Assembly: GCA_022559985.1 (NCBI GenBank)
Contig: JAFJTR010000006.1
Coordinates: 496,001-560,000 of the forward strand
Direction: 5' to 3'
Length of the DNA: 64,000 bases
Source: Parastagonospora avenae f. sp. tritici 18332-5
Taxonomy: Eukaryota > Ascomycota > Dothideomycetes > Pleosporales > Phaeosphaeriaceae
In this document: positions 1 through 12,717 of the stretch, piece after piece
How the letters are laid out: every line of letters begins with the position of its first letter
How positions within the stretch are numbered: the first letter of the stretch is position 1
Position numbers and translations under genes: made by a program
Notes under the pieces: model-generated
The model's database searches: none
Seen by the model: only the letters and a program-made list of their open reading frames with translations
Told to the model about the DNA's origin: nothing

Positions 1-801
1 AGAATTACTCGTCCTTTATGCTACGGACCAATTATTCCCAATGCCAGTGCGCTGATAGTCCCCGAGCCGGACTATATCCCGCGGCCAGCTGATGCTATTT
101 GCGAACTGCACATTACGTATATGTCGTTCGTGAACGTAGGTAGCACTTTAACACGTGTGGTCAAGCACATACCTGGGTGAGATCCAGCATGTGTCATCTA
201 GTCATGGCAACAGCACGTCACTGCCATTCGGAGTTCACTGCAAGTTCGGACACAGGATTGAACACATGTTGTCACTTTGACATTTCCGCGAAAATCTACC
301 AAGATCGTACCCCACGCTTTGCTCCTCGTTATGCAACGGAAAATGAGATGACTTCCCGTCGTCCTCCTGAGACCGTCCACCGCAATAAAATGACGTGTAT
401 AAGCGGAGAATAGGCCGTTGGATCGTCGCTAAGATTATTGGTATAACGACACCACGGAACGCCTGGATGTAGATATGGTACAGAATAACCGCCAAAGCAA
501 AAGGAAACGAGAGTGCAAAAAATGCAAGCAATAGACCACCTTTTGTGAAAGATGCAGAAATGCCGCCAGAGATTTGAAGAAAAGGAGTCTGGTGCTGACA
601 GATTATGGCGACACATTGAGCGTGATTGCAACGCTCAGTGTATCTGATCCATCCAGCGCCATGCATAACAGGTAGTGACAAGAAACAGACATGAAGTCGA
701 AAACGGAATCCTGGAACGCTGCAGCGTATTACAAAAGCGTAAAACTGCTAGACAAATCTTTTGGGTATCGCAAAGTAAGTAGATTCGGAGTGAAGAAGAA
801 A
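1..801. other. Left-edge region without a supported gene
   Basis: No gene could be supported here. A 148-codon frame on the minus strand (235-681) contains one strongly hydrophobic stretch of about 25 residues, but it has no recognisable family signature, and overlapping frames on both strands are equally long. It may be a decayed membrane-protein fragment or chance. The right part is the downstream flank of the leucine-rich-repeat gene. Confidence 0.4.
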
Positions 802-3306
802 TCACCCTAGTGTTCGACCGCCGGAAACAATCCCTTGGCTTTGGCTGGGAGTACGGGGTAGTGTTGGTCGGATGGTGGGAGAACTGTAACCACCGCGTTC
901 AGACGGGAAGCTAGTGACGGAAGTGGAGTCCCAGCTATCATCTCCCAAGGCACTAAGCCATGTGTTGCCAAAGTCCTGTCGGAGTGCTTCTATTTTCTTC
1001 TTGTACATATCGTTGCCTGCATCGAACTCGTCTTGCTGAGGCTCTCCGGGCTTGCCGATCGTCGTAGTATCAATTGGTGGTAGTTGTTGCTGGATTGTGT
1101 GGGTATCATCAGTAACAGCCCGATCATCCTGTTTCGGCTTCTTCGAAGGATCACCCGACATATGTGCCTTCACGGGCTCCTCAAAGCGAAGGCTGTCGGT
1201 GTCAACGGTTGCAACTTCCGGCTTCTTCAGGATCCTGGGCGCTTGACCAGCAGGCACGTCGTCGTAAGAGAGGCTAGTAAGGCCGGACTGTGAGACCCGC
1301 TGGACCGCATCGGTTTGGGAAAGCTCAACAATCCTTCGCTTGGGGCCCTTCTTCTTACGCTGCGAGCCCTGCGGATCACGTCCACTCTTGGTGCGATGCA
1401 TCGAGCTGGTACGTTGGAGGATTTCGGGTCCTTCCATAGGGCTGTCGATAGCCTTGACTACCTTCGGCGGTACGTATGGTGCAGTATGCGCATCATCATC
1501 CGGTGGTGGACGCACTATTGGGACACCTCGCGCTTCTGGCGCCCTGTCCACAAGCTGTTTTTTCTCGCCGGCAGTAGGTTTCGTAGAGTCAATAACAACA
1601 TCATCTGTGTACCCAGGCGTCTTGCGGAACAAGTTGAAGATGGTGACGCGGTACGCCGGATGGGTCTTGCAGAATGGGTTGCGATTTACGTAGATCTCAG
1701 AGAGATCAGGTACACACGTGAGCCTTGCAAGCTCAGTCGGATCGGTCAGCTTGTTGTCTCTGAAGTCGACGCGTTCGAGAGAGAGCAGACGCTCTACACC
1801 AGCGAGTGAGTTCAAGCGGTTGGAGCGCAGATTGAGAGTAGTGATGGCGGGCAAGGGATTGCGACCGAGAGAATGAAGACCCTCGATCATGCAGTTGGAG
1901 AGGTTCAGTGCGCGCAGGGACGTCAGGGTAGCTAGACTGTCTGGAATTTCAGTGAAGAGATTCGTCGAAAGGTCAAGGGACTGTAGGGTGTTGGCCAAAG
2001 GAGCAATGCTGGCTGCAGTGATGTGTGTGAGAGCATTGTCGGCCAGACTGAGATGCCTCAAGAACCTCCATTTCGTCGATGGGAACCAGCCCATTGACAG
2101 GAGATTGGAAGAGCTGCCACGCGGGGTGGTCGAGCGCACGCTCGAGCCCGAACTTCCCGAAGATCTGCGAATGTTTGGTGTGCTGTTCCTGCCGTAGACA
2201 TGAGACGAACCATGACGGGAGCTGGGCGGCCGGGTGGGCGAAGTGCTCCGTTGTCGTTGGTGACTCGTTGTGTTCCTTGGGCTTGTACTCTGCTTCCCAG
2301 CCGGGGAGAGTGGCGGAGAGTCAGATCTAGACAGTTGCGCATGCTTCGGGCCAGGACTTGCGGTGTTCCAGGCAGCTGACGGCGATGTGGGAGCCTTGGC
2401 AGACCTTCTGCGGCGCTTGTCGATATCGTCGAGAACAATGTTGATGAGGATGTCAGCTGGGTCATCGACGCCGGCTCGCTTGACGGTCAAGCTCCGCAGG
2501 TTCTCAGCCATCCTGTCCCAGCCGTAGAATTGACGGAAGTCCATGTCATAGATCTCGAGCGCTGTGACATTCTTGAATGCGAACAAGGGCACGGCAGTAT
2601 CGAACGGGAATTCTTCATAGCCGGCGATAAGGCGTGCCTTGTGATCAGGCGCAAGCCGCAAGCACGGTATTTTGGTGAATGCAGAGTACAGGTATCTGAG
2701 GTCTTCTTGGATTTGCACCTTTTGCCTCTCCAGCTTGGCGGAGCCGTTGGAGCCCATGCGGAGCGAAGACCAGAGAGAAGACATGCCCGACATGACGCTG
2801 CGCACGCTGGACACGGAATGTATCGAGTCACGGTCCGAGGATTTTTGCTTGTTTCGCTGCGCAGAGCTGAGGAACGAGACATAGTTGGTGGGCGATGCGT
2901 CTGTGTGGATGTTCTCCAGGCGCACATTCATGGGCCCGACGGGTATGCCGAGATCTTCGAAGCGGGAGAGGAGGTAAAACAGGTGGTGAGGCGTCAGCGT
3001 AAGCTTTGCGGGCTTGATCGCTTGGGATGTGAAGGTCAGCGAGGGCAGAGACAGTGCTGCTGCCCAGACGCTCGAGGAGGAGGTCGAGGGCGGGCTGCCG
3101 GGGCCCGTGGGCGAGGAGGGCGAGGAGACGGCCGTCTGGCCATGGCTGGATGCTCGTCGGTGCAATTGGAGCGCGTTGGCGAGAGCTTTCTCGTGCGTCC
3201 GGACGAAGTAGGCCAGGTTCTTAGCACATGTTAGTACCGACCTCATCCCGAGCCAGAGGATTGTGCCTCATACCCTTATGAAGATTGTTCCATCTTCGGT
3301 GTCCAT
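802..3306 (-). CDS. Leucine-rich repeat protein with low-complexity Ser/Pro-rich linkers
   Basis: Exons, in coding order, are 3306..3274 and 3219..802, giving 816 aa. Exon 1 encodes only 11 residues (MDTEDGTIFIR). A 54-nt intron with a TACTAACAT branch site joins it in phase 0 to NLAYFVRTHEKAL, so the in-frame ATG at 3246 is an intronic false start. The N-terminal about 300 residues resemble the conserved N-terminal domain of fungal LRR proteins. A Ser/Pro/Thr-rich disordered stretch follows. About five leucine-rich repeats lie near residues 390-550 (LSLADNALTHI, LDLSTNLFTEI, LNLSNCMIEGL, LNLRSNRLNSL, VDFRDNKLTD). The C-terminal about 260 residues are charged and probably disordered. LRRs of this kind are protein-binding surfaces. 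The partner cannot be read from the sequence. The splice model is strong, the function unknown. Confidence 0.85.
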
Positions 3307-6300
3307 GGTAGTTGCCGTGCAGACCACCGCTGCATACAGGGCCGCGTGGAATCGTGAAAGGTCCTGGAGCGACCGCGACCGGGAACCCGCAGAGGGGGTT
3401 TTGCGTGGGGAGGGTTTTACCAGAAGTACTGTCGTAGAGGATGCAGCGCACCTACTCTATAATGCGGCCGACTCCTATAGTGGCCAGTCAGCACTGTCTG
3501 GGGGCGTGGTGACTGCACTATGCAGCGAGTGTCACGGAGAAAGTGGTATGCGTACACTCTTGGCGGGGCGGGGTGGAGGACTCGGGGAGGTGGATTGCGC
3601 CGGTATTGTGCCTCCTGGTGGCCTAGGCAGAGCTGGGAGAGAACGACGACAGCGGACACCAGTGATAGATAATGTGCAGCGGGTGCGTAGGGAGTTGAGC
3701 CCACTGGCGGCGGGCAGTAACACAGAACGAGCAGGCCAAGAGACGTGCTTCAGACGCGGGCCACGGAGAGGTGCAGCTAGCGGCCAGGATAGCGATACTG
3801 GCCAGGGAAAAAAGGCTACCCGAAGCACACACTGGCTGGTGCTGCAGGCAGAAAAATGAGAGGCGGCAGCGGTATCGCGCAGGGGTTGCGTCGTCGTGGA
3901 CAACAATAGACGGGCGCTGGTGGGCTGCTGAGGAAATTAGATACGGCTGCCGTGTTTGGTCGCCGCAGTCAATGTCAATATCAACATCAACAACGGCCTG
4001 CACCGCCGGCTGGGAGAGCGGATTACGGCAATCTGAGCAGCGCGACGGTTGGGCTAGGAGACCATGTCCGTCAGGCAGAGCACTGAGGGCGAAGAGAAGC
4101 GCGGTGTGCACTGGCAAGCTGGAAGCGTCCAAAGGGCTCTGCGACCACCATGGAGGTCCTGGCAGGGTTGCGTCGGTCACAGGAATTTCGGACCCTTCAC
4201 GCGCATGATTGGCCGGCATGTCCGAGAGGGGCCTAGCGCGGCGAGGGCCCTGTCCTCGCATCTCAGCACGGTTCGCTACATTTCCTCGAGTACACCTATC
4301 TTTGCCCTCTTGGAACGATCACCGCCGTTGATGCGACGCTCGAAGCTGGCGGCACTGTCTGATGTTTGATGTCGTACGCGATCAGCGCCGTTGCTCTGGC
4401 CTGCCCGCCATGCCTTCGCAGTGCCAATGGCCGCCCTGACAGCTGACAGCACACCACCACCATCGCACTCGGTCGCAAGTCTCTTCCACGACATGGCTTT
4501 GCGACTATCGTTCTATCGTCCAGATATCGTCCAGATATCGTCCAGGATGCGGCGTTGCCGAGGACCGCCTGCATGCGCTAACCAGCAGTGGGTGCGATGC
4601 TTGGTTCGCTCGGGCCAACATGGGACGAAACGAACAGTTATCCGGCACCAATTTGACGCCATAGCGCTACACGACAGTGGGCACTGCTCTCACCGCGCCG
4701 CACAAATAGTTGCGGCGAAAGCTTCTGTAGTGTGCGGCAAGGACATTATTGGCGCCGCGAATGTGTTCCAGTCACAACCACCGGCATTTGTGTCACATGA
4801 GAAAAAAAGCCGAACGTGCAACACCTGGCCAGCGTTGCGACTGAACCCTTTTCCCGCGGTTACCGTGCCTCGTCGAACCTTAAACCTGCGCCCGCTGATA
4901 TGCAGCTTGGCTTCGACAGAGCAGTTGGCCCTCATCTGACCCGTGGCCTCAACTCGACTCAGAGTGCGGCTATCGCGGGGCAGCATGCTGATATCCGCAA
5001 CTTGTAGCACCGGGCTTGCACATCAGACAGTGTTGGTAGCGCGACACCATCCTGTGGGCGCTAGCAATGTCGAGCCACACGGAACCTCTTCACTCTTAGG
5101 AGCAATGCACGGGCCGACGAGCTCGACATGGGTCGCAGTACGCGAGTGGACAGCGAGGATGTGTGCTGCGAGATGACATGCTGCCCGCAGGCTCAGATCA
5201 CCCAGTGCACAGCAATTGGGCACCACATCGTTGCGCACTGGGTATTGAGGGGAACGAAGAAGACATCATCGCCGTCTCGACTGACTCGCGACCGCACACT
5301 TGAGGCTCAAAACACGTTGTCGTGTTTGCCGCCGGACGTCCCAAAGTCCATCTCCACCCCCACTTTCCCTTTCCGTGTCACCGGGGGACTCGACCATGCA
5401 CCACATCCTTGCACGTCGGATGCCCCTCAACACCATGGCTCATGCACACGACTTCACTTGGCAACCTCACGATAAGGTGCCGTCACACCTTGCGCTGGCT
5501 GGATCACGCAGACTACCCCAAATGCTGCAGCACCATTCCCGAACCCTTTATTGCTACATTCTTGCCCCCAGCAACCTGGTCTGGGCCCTTCCGCCTCCAG
5601 TTTTGATATCTCGAAGGTTGAGCCTTCCTGCCGTGTAACAGATGTGGCATGCTCCGGCTTTGTTCAACGCTCACCGCTCTGTACAAATCGCGCGATGGAC
5701 GCTGCCCCACGGGGTTTCTCACTCTTTACAGCGCAAGTGCTGACTGAAGCCTCATGTATCTCAAATCACCTCGCTACAGCCCGCACAGCATCGAGCACCA
5801 AAATGCTAGGATGCACGCGTGCTCGCATCGCGGACCCTTGCGTTCGGGGTCCATCGCTTATTAACCGTCCCACTGCAAACTCGCCTATCGTATCGTACTC
5901 ACATGCTGTACGACTTCATCCCTTGCGGAGAAGCAACATCTCAGGCGACTCAGTTGCGGCCCCACCAAGCGGTGAGTAGAGTCGCAGTTGTGTTATTCGT
6001 AATTTCCAGGTCAGTCGTGTTGGGCAGCAAAAGCAGCATCAAACTGGTCGCCCCGCTCCAATCACGGGCGGAACTCGGCACCTTTCAGCATTTGATGCTA
6101 CCTAGAATCTTGGTTACCAAGGACGCCCCGGGCTGTCTGCAAGATCTTGAGTGACATCATAGCGCGCGGGAAGGTTCACAGGGATGCCAATTGTCTATTA
6201 CATACTCGAGACAAGCTTTTCCGCTGCTCCATCGCTTCGTCTAACATAACTGCCCAATTCGTCGCCAATCGGCAGCCAACCACCATCAACACCAATCGGT

Positions 6301-6965
6301 ATCTAACTCGGTGGTTTGAACCGGCTTCATGTCTGTCAGACCGCTTGTGAAGCCACAACACCGTCTTTGCACAGCATCAGAGGCTCATTGGTACCTCACG
6401 CGACATGGCAAGCCTGTACGGCACCAATGTGCCCAACACAGCTGAGACCACCTTCTGCACCGCACTGCTCGGATCGGCGGGCTCTCGGGTACCGTCGAAG
6501 TACATACACCCAACGGTACCGTGCGCAAGTATAGGTCAGGTCAGGGCATTGAAGGCCGTTTGACAGGTATTGCTACGTCATGAATGTCAGATCTGCTAAT
6601 ACCTTCAGCTGTACGATTACATATGCCCAGGAACACATTACCGCATACCCATGAACTCCTAAAGCATAAATGCTCATTGTAAGTACATGAAATAATCATT
6701 GTGCATCTCAATACATGCTGCAAATGAAAGGGCATGACTTCGAATGGCTATTCGACTGCATTCGCGACAAGCGAAAGGAGCACTGAAAGACTTCAATACA
6801 CACAATCATTCTTACAGTTATTTATTCAATAGACATGATATGTATACGACGCACGTCTACGAACACACGCGAGCCAGCATGTGCGTGCGCATTTCCCGGC
6901 AACAACGCAAATTCCAGCGCCCATACACATGCACGTGAACGAGTCGAATAACTACTCCAGGAAAT
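3307..6965. other. Long gene-free stretch
   Basis: About 3.7 kb with no supported gene. Short frames overlap on both strands, none longer than 212 codons, with no domain signature and no coherent exon chain. The first few hundred bases are the presumed 5' region of the LRR gene. A tiny direct repeat (gatatcgtcca, two adjacent copies near 4520-4545) is the only local structure noticed. It could hold untranslated leaders, a non-coding RNA or a decayed gene. None can be shown. Confidence 0.4.
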
Positions 6966-9001
6966 CTACATCTCCCCTTCACCCCCTCCCCGTCCCTTAG
7001 CCATCGCTCTCATCTGCTCCCTATCCTCTTCCTCCAACTCGCCCTTCTTCGCCCCCTCTTTCCACTCCTCCAACACCGCATACTCTTCCGCGCTCACCTT
7101 CTCTCTCACCAACTTCATCAGCTTGGGCGCAAACTTGCCAGTCGCGTACACGACGCCCGGATAATATCGCGCGTGTAGCAGCACCACTAGCGTGAGGAAT
7201 AGGACAGGAGGGTCCGAAGATTTGGCCATACGGCGCTGCATGTCGGCGAGCATGCTCTTCTTAGGGGAGGCGCCAACGAGGAGAGGGGAGATGGATTGCT
7301 TTGTCGTGAACTTTTCGAGCGTGGAGAGGATTTGAGGTAGGTCTTTTGCCGTCTTGAATGCGGCCTCAAATTTGTCCAAGTTTTTCCGGGTTTTACGAGA
7401 CTTGACGAGGTCCTGTGCGCACGCTTTTTCCAGGGCGTTGGGGATCATGTCGGTTTGCAGGCATGTTGCTAGCAGTGTGGACAGTTGCTCCTTGAGCTTC
7501 GGGTCTGGGATAGAATCGAGGCCGGTGGTATACATTTCAAGGCGCGATGTGACGCGGTCAGTCCAATACCTGGCGAATTCTGCTTCGTCCAATGTTTCCA
7601 GAGATTGAATGGTGTTCCAGAAATGTCGGTCGCAGATCTTTGCTATGGCTTTGTCATTGACCAATGCAGCTTGGACGGTGTTGTCGGGAAGTATAATGTT
7701 GTTCATTGAGAACTTGATGTCATAGGCTGGATCGCTTCTGAGGTGCGCCCATTGCTTTTCAGCGTTGTTGCTGGCTTGGGTGTTGAGCGTGCACTCCTCA
7801 CGGCGGTACCCTTCGAAGGTAAGTACGAGCATGCCATACCGACGATAATCGTCATTGGTCCTCTGAGCGAGCGCGGTGATCAGGTGTTGCTCGGCTTTGC
7901 GTTGTATGTGGCCATACAGGCTATCGGGCATGCTTTTCTTGCTCTTCGTGCTACTCTTAACGCGCTCGCTCAGGCCGTTCGAAATATCTACAACCTCCAT
8001 GTCTGGTTTTTGGAGCACGTCCAACTTCTCTTTGACGAAGTTAGAGAACCAAGTTTCCGAGGTTGCAAATGTGTCGACAATTTCGACGTCAGACAGCTTC
8101 TTGAAGTCATTTATGGCGTCACTCGTACTGTCGTAGACGGCTTGGTCGGTCACTAGTGGCTCTATGTCGACATACGCAGTTTCGCCTGATGATAACAAAT
8201 CAGACGACTGTTGGAAGACGCGCTGCTGCATCTGCTTCGACTGCACGCGAACGCAGTCACGGATCTCGCGGACGAAAAATTTGCCCGCATACTCCGAGGA
8301 ATCTGCGAGGACTTTCAAATGGTGGAGGAAGCGCCATTTGGGCGGCGACCCTGGTAGGTCCTCTAGATCTTTGGCTGATACATCGATGTTGCTTCGTATG
8401 ATTAGTATGATATTGATGGGTAGTGGAGGAGAGCGACCTACGTGATGCCATCCACCGTACGTTTCACAAGGCTGAGGGCTTGCTTTGAGATCTCCTCGTC
8501 ATACGCACGGGTACAGGCATGATCCTCAAACATGGCCACATCACCCAATTCGTCCCAAAGACGATGTTGGTTGCTGATGCCATATTCCGACTTGATTTCA
8601 GACATGGATACAATGCTGGTACGAAGTTCCTCCCGCAGTTTCTCAAGATTTGCTTCCACTTCCTGAATAGGAATGATTTCGCTCTTATCGTTGCTGAGCA
8701 GGACCAGCGGGCGTCCTGTGCGAACAAGACTTTGAAGTGTGTCTGGGGCCACGTCCAACTCGGAAGCTAATCGAGAGACCGGGACGCGTTTACTTTCTTT
8801 GGTCTTATTAATGTTATTTCTTAATCTGATGTGGTGGGCCTTACCGTTTGCTACATGGCATTCATAGTCAGTCCGGAGTTGTTCTAATGTAATGAAACCC
8901 TGACCACTGGCATCGATTACTAGCGACGGCGGTAGTCCATGATGGCTTGTGGGAGGAGGGAAGGCCTGGGTGAATCCTCGAATGTCCTCAATGGAAAACA
9001 T
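6966..9001 (-). CDS. UFL1-like protein (E3 UFM1-protein ligase 1 family)
   Basis: Exons are 9001..8442 and 8391..6966, joined over a 50-nt intron (GTAGGT..GAAG, CTAAT branch) to give 661 aa. The join reads TVDGIT|NIDVSAKDLE. The protein is mostly helical, with no catalytic cysteine motif. Similarity to UFL1 is recalled, not computed. The N-terminus (IEDIRGF, a hydrophobic segment, then paired winged-helix-like stretches) matches the UFL1 layout, and a C-terminal block near residues 570-620 (DPPVLFLTLVVLLHARYY, then a PGR-like turn and EEYAVLEEWKEG) aligns in order with the UFL1 C-terminal helical block. In animals and plants UFL1 works with DDRGK1 and CDK5RAP3 at the ER to attach UFM1 to ribosomes. 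It is shorter than the animal protein (about 790 aa). The start is 330 bp from the divergent uS14m start. Confidence 0.6.
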
Positions 9002-9331
9002 GGTGTTCTACAGTGGATGCACTTGAAACAAAGTCGAGCTTGGGCTCAGGCTGAGAAACAACAAGTATGAATCTGTGCATACAAGTCACCGTTCGTGTTT
9101 GACACCTCAAGGCAATGTGGAATTGTGAAGGCGAATGGAAATCATCATATTGATAGTGCTCAAGATGAACCGTGGTCGAGGCGCGGAATATCCACAGATG
9201 GAGGGCTAGTGAGCCAAGCGAATCAGAGGGTTCTGCCCGCCGCACTTGACCGCCCGCGCCTGCCATCCAAACCTCATCATCGGCTCATCGACATTTCGCA
9301 AAGAGCACATTGCGACACAACGACGGCCATC
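9002..9331. promoter_or_regulatory. Shared divergent promoter of the UFL1-like gene and uS14m
   Basis: A 330-bp interval separates the two divergent start codons. It must contain the promoters and leaders of both genes. No clear TATA box was recognised. Confidence 0.6.
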
Positions 9332-9776
9332 ATGTCTCAGTTCCGCGCAGCAAAGCTCGATATTGGATGCTTCGCGAATATCCGCAATATTCGCGACCAC
9401 ACCAAGCGCAAGGTCTACATGGAAAATGAGCCAGAACGGTATGCACCCAACTTCTTCATACCGGCCATAGCTGATCATGATTTTCCCCATAGACAAGCTC
9501 TCCGATACATCATCCGAAACACCACACTTCCGCAGCGAGTTCGCGCACAGGCCCAGCTCCAGCTATCGCAAATGCACTGCTACACCCGATTCACACAGAT
9601 CAAGAACAGGTGTATAATGGGAGGCAAGGGAAGAGGTGTATTCAGCGACTTCAGACTCGGAAGAGTATGTGATAGCCTGCACTGTCCCAAAATCGATCCT
9701 GATAAAGTTACAGTACCAATTCCGAATAAACGCGCTGGCTGGCAACTTGCCCGGTGTGAAGAAGGCGAGTTGGTAA
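9332..9776 (+). CDS. MRP2: Mitochondrial small-subunit ribosomal protein uS14m (Mrp2/MRPS14)
   Basis: Exons are 9332..9438, 9493..9664 and 9714..9776, giving 113 aa. The joins are EPE-R-QALRYI (phase 2) and FRLGR|YQFRINAL (phase 0), each over a GTATGY intron of about 50 nt. The central part carries the bacterial-type S14 signature (NTTLPQRVRAQAQLQL, then TRFTQIKNRCIMGGKGRGV), and the C-terminus ends NLPGVKKASW, the hallmark end of S14 proteins. It lacks the zinc-binding CxxC pair found in some S14 variants. It binds small-subunit rRNA in the head of the mitochondrial ribosome. The larger 9095-10057 frame that contains it is an unspliced read-through. Assignment to uS14m is firm. Confidence 0.95.
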
Positions 9777-10133
9777 AGAGGAGGCAAACCGGCGTCTTTG
9801 CTATATTATCTGTATATTACTGCAAGGCGATACGCCTCATTGGGCGGCGTTTCCGCATAGAATATGCTACGGTTCAACAATCACCTGTCACTCAAGGCGT
9901 CCATTCCGTGACCCGTTGCTCCTTCTCCGCGCGCGCTCTCTCACTCCTCACGGCAGGAACCCGTGCGGCTACCCACCGTGCAAACGAGCACGACGCCTCA
10001 ACAAATATAAAGTCCGTTGACCTCACTTCCACCGCAGACACTCCACTCCTCCTGTAAGCACAACATCGGCTGTAGAACGATTGACAAGCAGGCGTACAAG
10101 GTTGACTGCTAGGACCGTCCACAAGTCGACATC

Positions 10134-12079
10134 ATGTTCCGCCGAAAGGAAGCCACTATGGCGCCTGATCACCAACATGAAGCCGATCTCAAGAAGCTAG
10201 GGTAAGAATCAGAGCTTTTATCAGGAAGCTCAACGCTGATGCTCGCAATTTGCAGCTTCTTCGTCAACGATGTCGGCCAAGTTCGCATGATCGGAGCGCC
10301 AGCAAGAGACTTCGTCTACCACTCTACCAGCGACGATCGCCTCAATGTAGTGCGGCGAGAGGCCATGTGGAGTAAGAGACACCAAAGCATGACCAGGCGC
10401 TCGCTAATACTATGCAGACTGCATGTGCCAAGAGACTGAGAAGCGTGCATCAGCTCTTGGTATCAACCGCATCTATCTCCCCGAATTCACCACTGTCAAG
10501 CCTAAAGGCAAGACCGTGCCGGTCCTGGCTCCTTCGCCTGAGATCCTCAAGACCCGCAAGCGCGTTATCGTCATTGTCAACGATGCCTTGCAAGACCTTG
10601 GCATCTTAGCCTATCGACACATGCAGCGTGATCTTGGCTTGAACGGCGGTTCCGTGGTCAACTTCATCAAGGAGATCGTCAAGCGGTCAGCTACCGGTGT
10701 TGAAGCTGCAAAGTACGACAACATCTTCAAAGATGGCTTCAAGCTGGAGGACGACAATGACATCCCCGCTCTGGTGGTCATGAACACTGGACAGCTGCTA
10801 TACTCGCACAAGTACGAGAAGGTCATGGCTATGCGCAGTTGGTCCGCAATGCCGCGCAAGTCTCTATCACACGACATGATCAGGATCCACGACGTGGAGA
10901 ACCGCATTGAAGGTCACCGCGACCCGAGAGAGCACGTCTTGTCCGTCTTCGACAGCATCATTTGTAACCCTGAACGGGTTGCGCCCGATGCTGAAGTTTA
11001 CGTCATTGCAATCGAGGCTGGATCGGAATATATGTTGAATCTGCTTGAGAAAGACCGTGAGTTACATGTTCGCGATTTAGTCGAGCCCACTAACAGAAAT
11101 AGTCAAGAAATACGCCAGCCGTGTTACCGCCATGGCACTGATCCATTCCCTCGTTGATGATCTGCAGGTCAAGGACCCCAACATCCGAGCCTTTCTCTGT
11201 GAGCGTGCCCGTGAATGGAGGTACTCGGATCTAAGCATCAGCCCTAAAGACTGCATTGACCTGCCCAATGGCTACAGTCCACGCCAGGACACGCCCTCCA
11301 ATGCCCGGGTCACTCACCACATCGATTGGAGCGAAAAGGCTCCCAAGGCCAGCGTCTTGTCTAGCATCACCAACGCCCTCCATGGTCTCGTGGTCGACAC
11401 GGCTCCGTCAAAGGAAGCCGAAGAATCGCAAGCCGACGAAGCTCCTGCTGACCCGTCTGCTTCTGATAGCTGGTCAAACAGGATGGCACCTACCTGCCCT
11501 ACCTTTGCAGGCGGCCACGACTCAGCAGGCGAGTGTATCCTTACCGACTTTGCCGTGCAGCATGCCGTCCTCGATTTCTTCGAACAAGTCGCCCAGGACC
11601 CCTCCAACTACCGCAACCCTAACTTCAAGCCCTACGCCTCTATTCCTCAACCCTCGCTCGATAACCCCCTCGCGCTCGACCCTGACAACCCGAATGTCGT
11701 TGGCTTCCCCTCGATTCCACCCGAGATGTCCCCGGAACAAGCCGAGCTCGACATGGCGAGGGAGCAACTCGAACAGATGAAATTCGCGCTTAGCGTTACT
11801 CCTACAAGCAATCCTGAGTTGCAGGAAGGTCGCACGAAGCTCGCTGAGCGCATTTCCAAGCAGGAGGTCAAGGTCGAGAAGATGAAGATTCAAGCGCTTG
11901 CTACCGGCGGCTTGAAGGCGGAGGAAGCGACTGAGCTGCGCGAGAACTGGAAGCCGCAGGCGGAAGGCGAGAAGGTTGAGTTTGCGGGTGCTCAGGTCAG
12001 TAGCAATTTGCTGAAGATGGCGGGTCTGATGGGCCAGAAGGAGGACGGAACGGAGAAGAGTAAGAGTGAAGGCGCCTAG
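10134..12079 (+). CDS. Arb2-domain protein
   Basis: Exons are 10134..10201, 10256..10371, 10418..11056 and 11103..12079, giving 599 aa. Joins read KKLG-FFVNDVGQ, EAMW-NCMCQETE and LLEKD-LKKYASRV, over introns of 46-54 nt with good GTAAG/GTGAG donors. Residues about 20-320 form an Arb2 domain: the opening GFFVNDVGQVRMI, the hydrophobic strand RVIVIVNDALQDLGILAYR, and a core ending VYVIAIEAGSEYML. Known Arb2 proteins have an alpha/beta-hydrolase-like fold. Fission yeast Arb2 belongs to an Argonaute siRNA chaperone complex, and the domain also occurs fused to class II histone deacetylases and in FAM172A. The C-terminal about 280 residues are specific to this subtype: Ser/Ala-rich, then a predicted coiled coil (QAELDMAREQLEQMKFAL) and a Lys/Glu-rich tail. 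A direct role in silencing is not shown by sequence. Confidence 0.78.
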
Positions 12080-12717
12080 TGTGCTTGGTTGGTGGATGGA
12101 TAACAGGCGGCGGTATGGGTGGTGGTGTGGATTGAGAGTACGTCTCTGATGCGATGTGTACCTGGGCATTTGATGATTGGAATCTCTCTTCGTACGTAGG
12201 CTTTTTGAAGTCTGTACATCATCTGAAAAGGGAGATGATGATCCGAAGATGATGGATACGCGGAACATGCAGCAGAATTACCATGCAGATAATGATAATG
12301 TCAATAATTCTACTTGAAAAGGTTCGCAAATATATGGGAGAACCTTGGAAGAATATGCCTACTGCTGCTGTGGCCGAAATGCAACCGCGCAGTCGCCTTT
12401 TGCTATGCTACGTTTCTGAGAAAGCGTCAATCTGTCCTTTTCCTCATGAGTGTGCTTTGGTGCTTTGATATGTTTGAGATCGAGGGGGCATATGGTGGAT
12501 CTGGAGTGGAACTTGCGGTACTATGGGTCCTTTGAGACACCAGAATTGTATATTAGGTTTATGGAGGTATCAAGATGTCCATAGATGAAGTGTGCAGAGC
12601 GCAGCTTGATTGAAAACATATCTAATCGTCAAACGGCCATACTTGACATTTGTTATACACATCGCAATAGCACTGCTCATCCCTGGGACAGCGAATCGAA
12701 GTCAGCAGCCGCGCATC
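12080..12717. other. Convergent intergenic region
   Basis: A 640-bp interval between the converging Arb2 gene and the DUF3431 remnant. It is AT-richer than its neighbours, presumably containing 3' untranslated regions. No gene or RNA was recognised. Confidence 0.5.

Noticed and set aside
3623..4261. 212-codon frame on the minus strand upstream of the LRR gene
   Set aside because: Compositionally odd (Ser/Pro/Cys-rich), overlapped by equally long frames on the other strand, and with no domain or splice partner.
4510..4545. Short direct repeat of gatatcgtcca
   Set aside because: Only two short copies and no associated feature. Too small to interpret.
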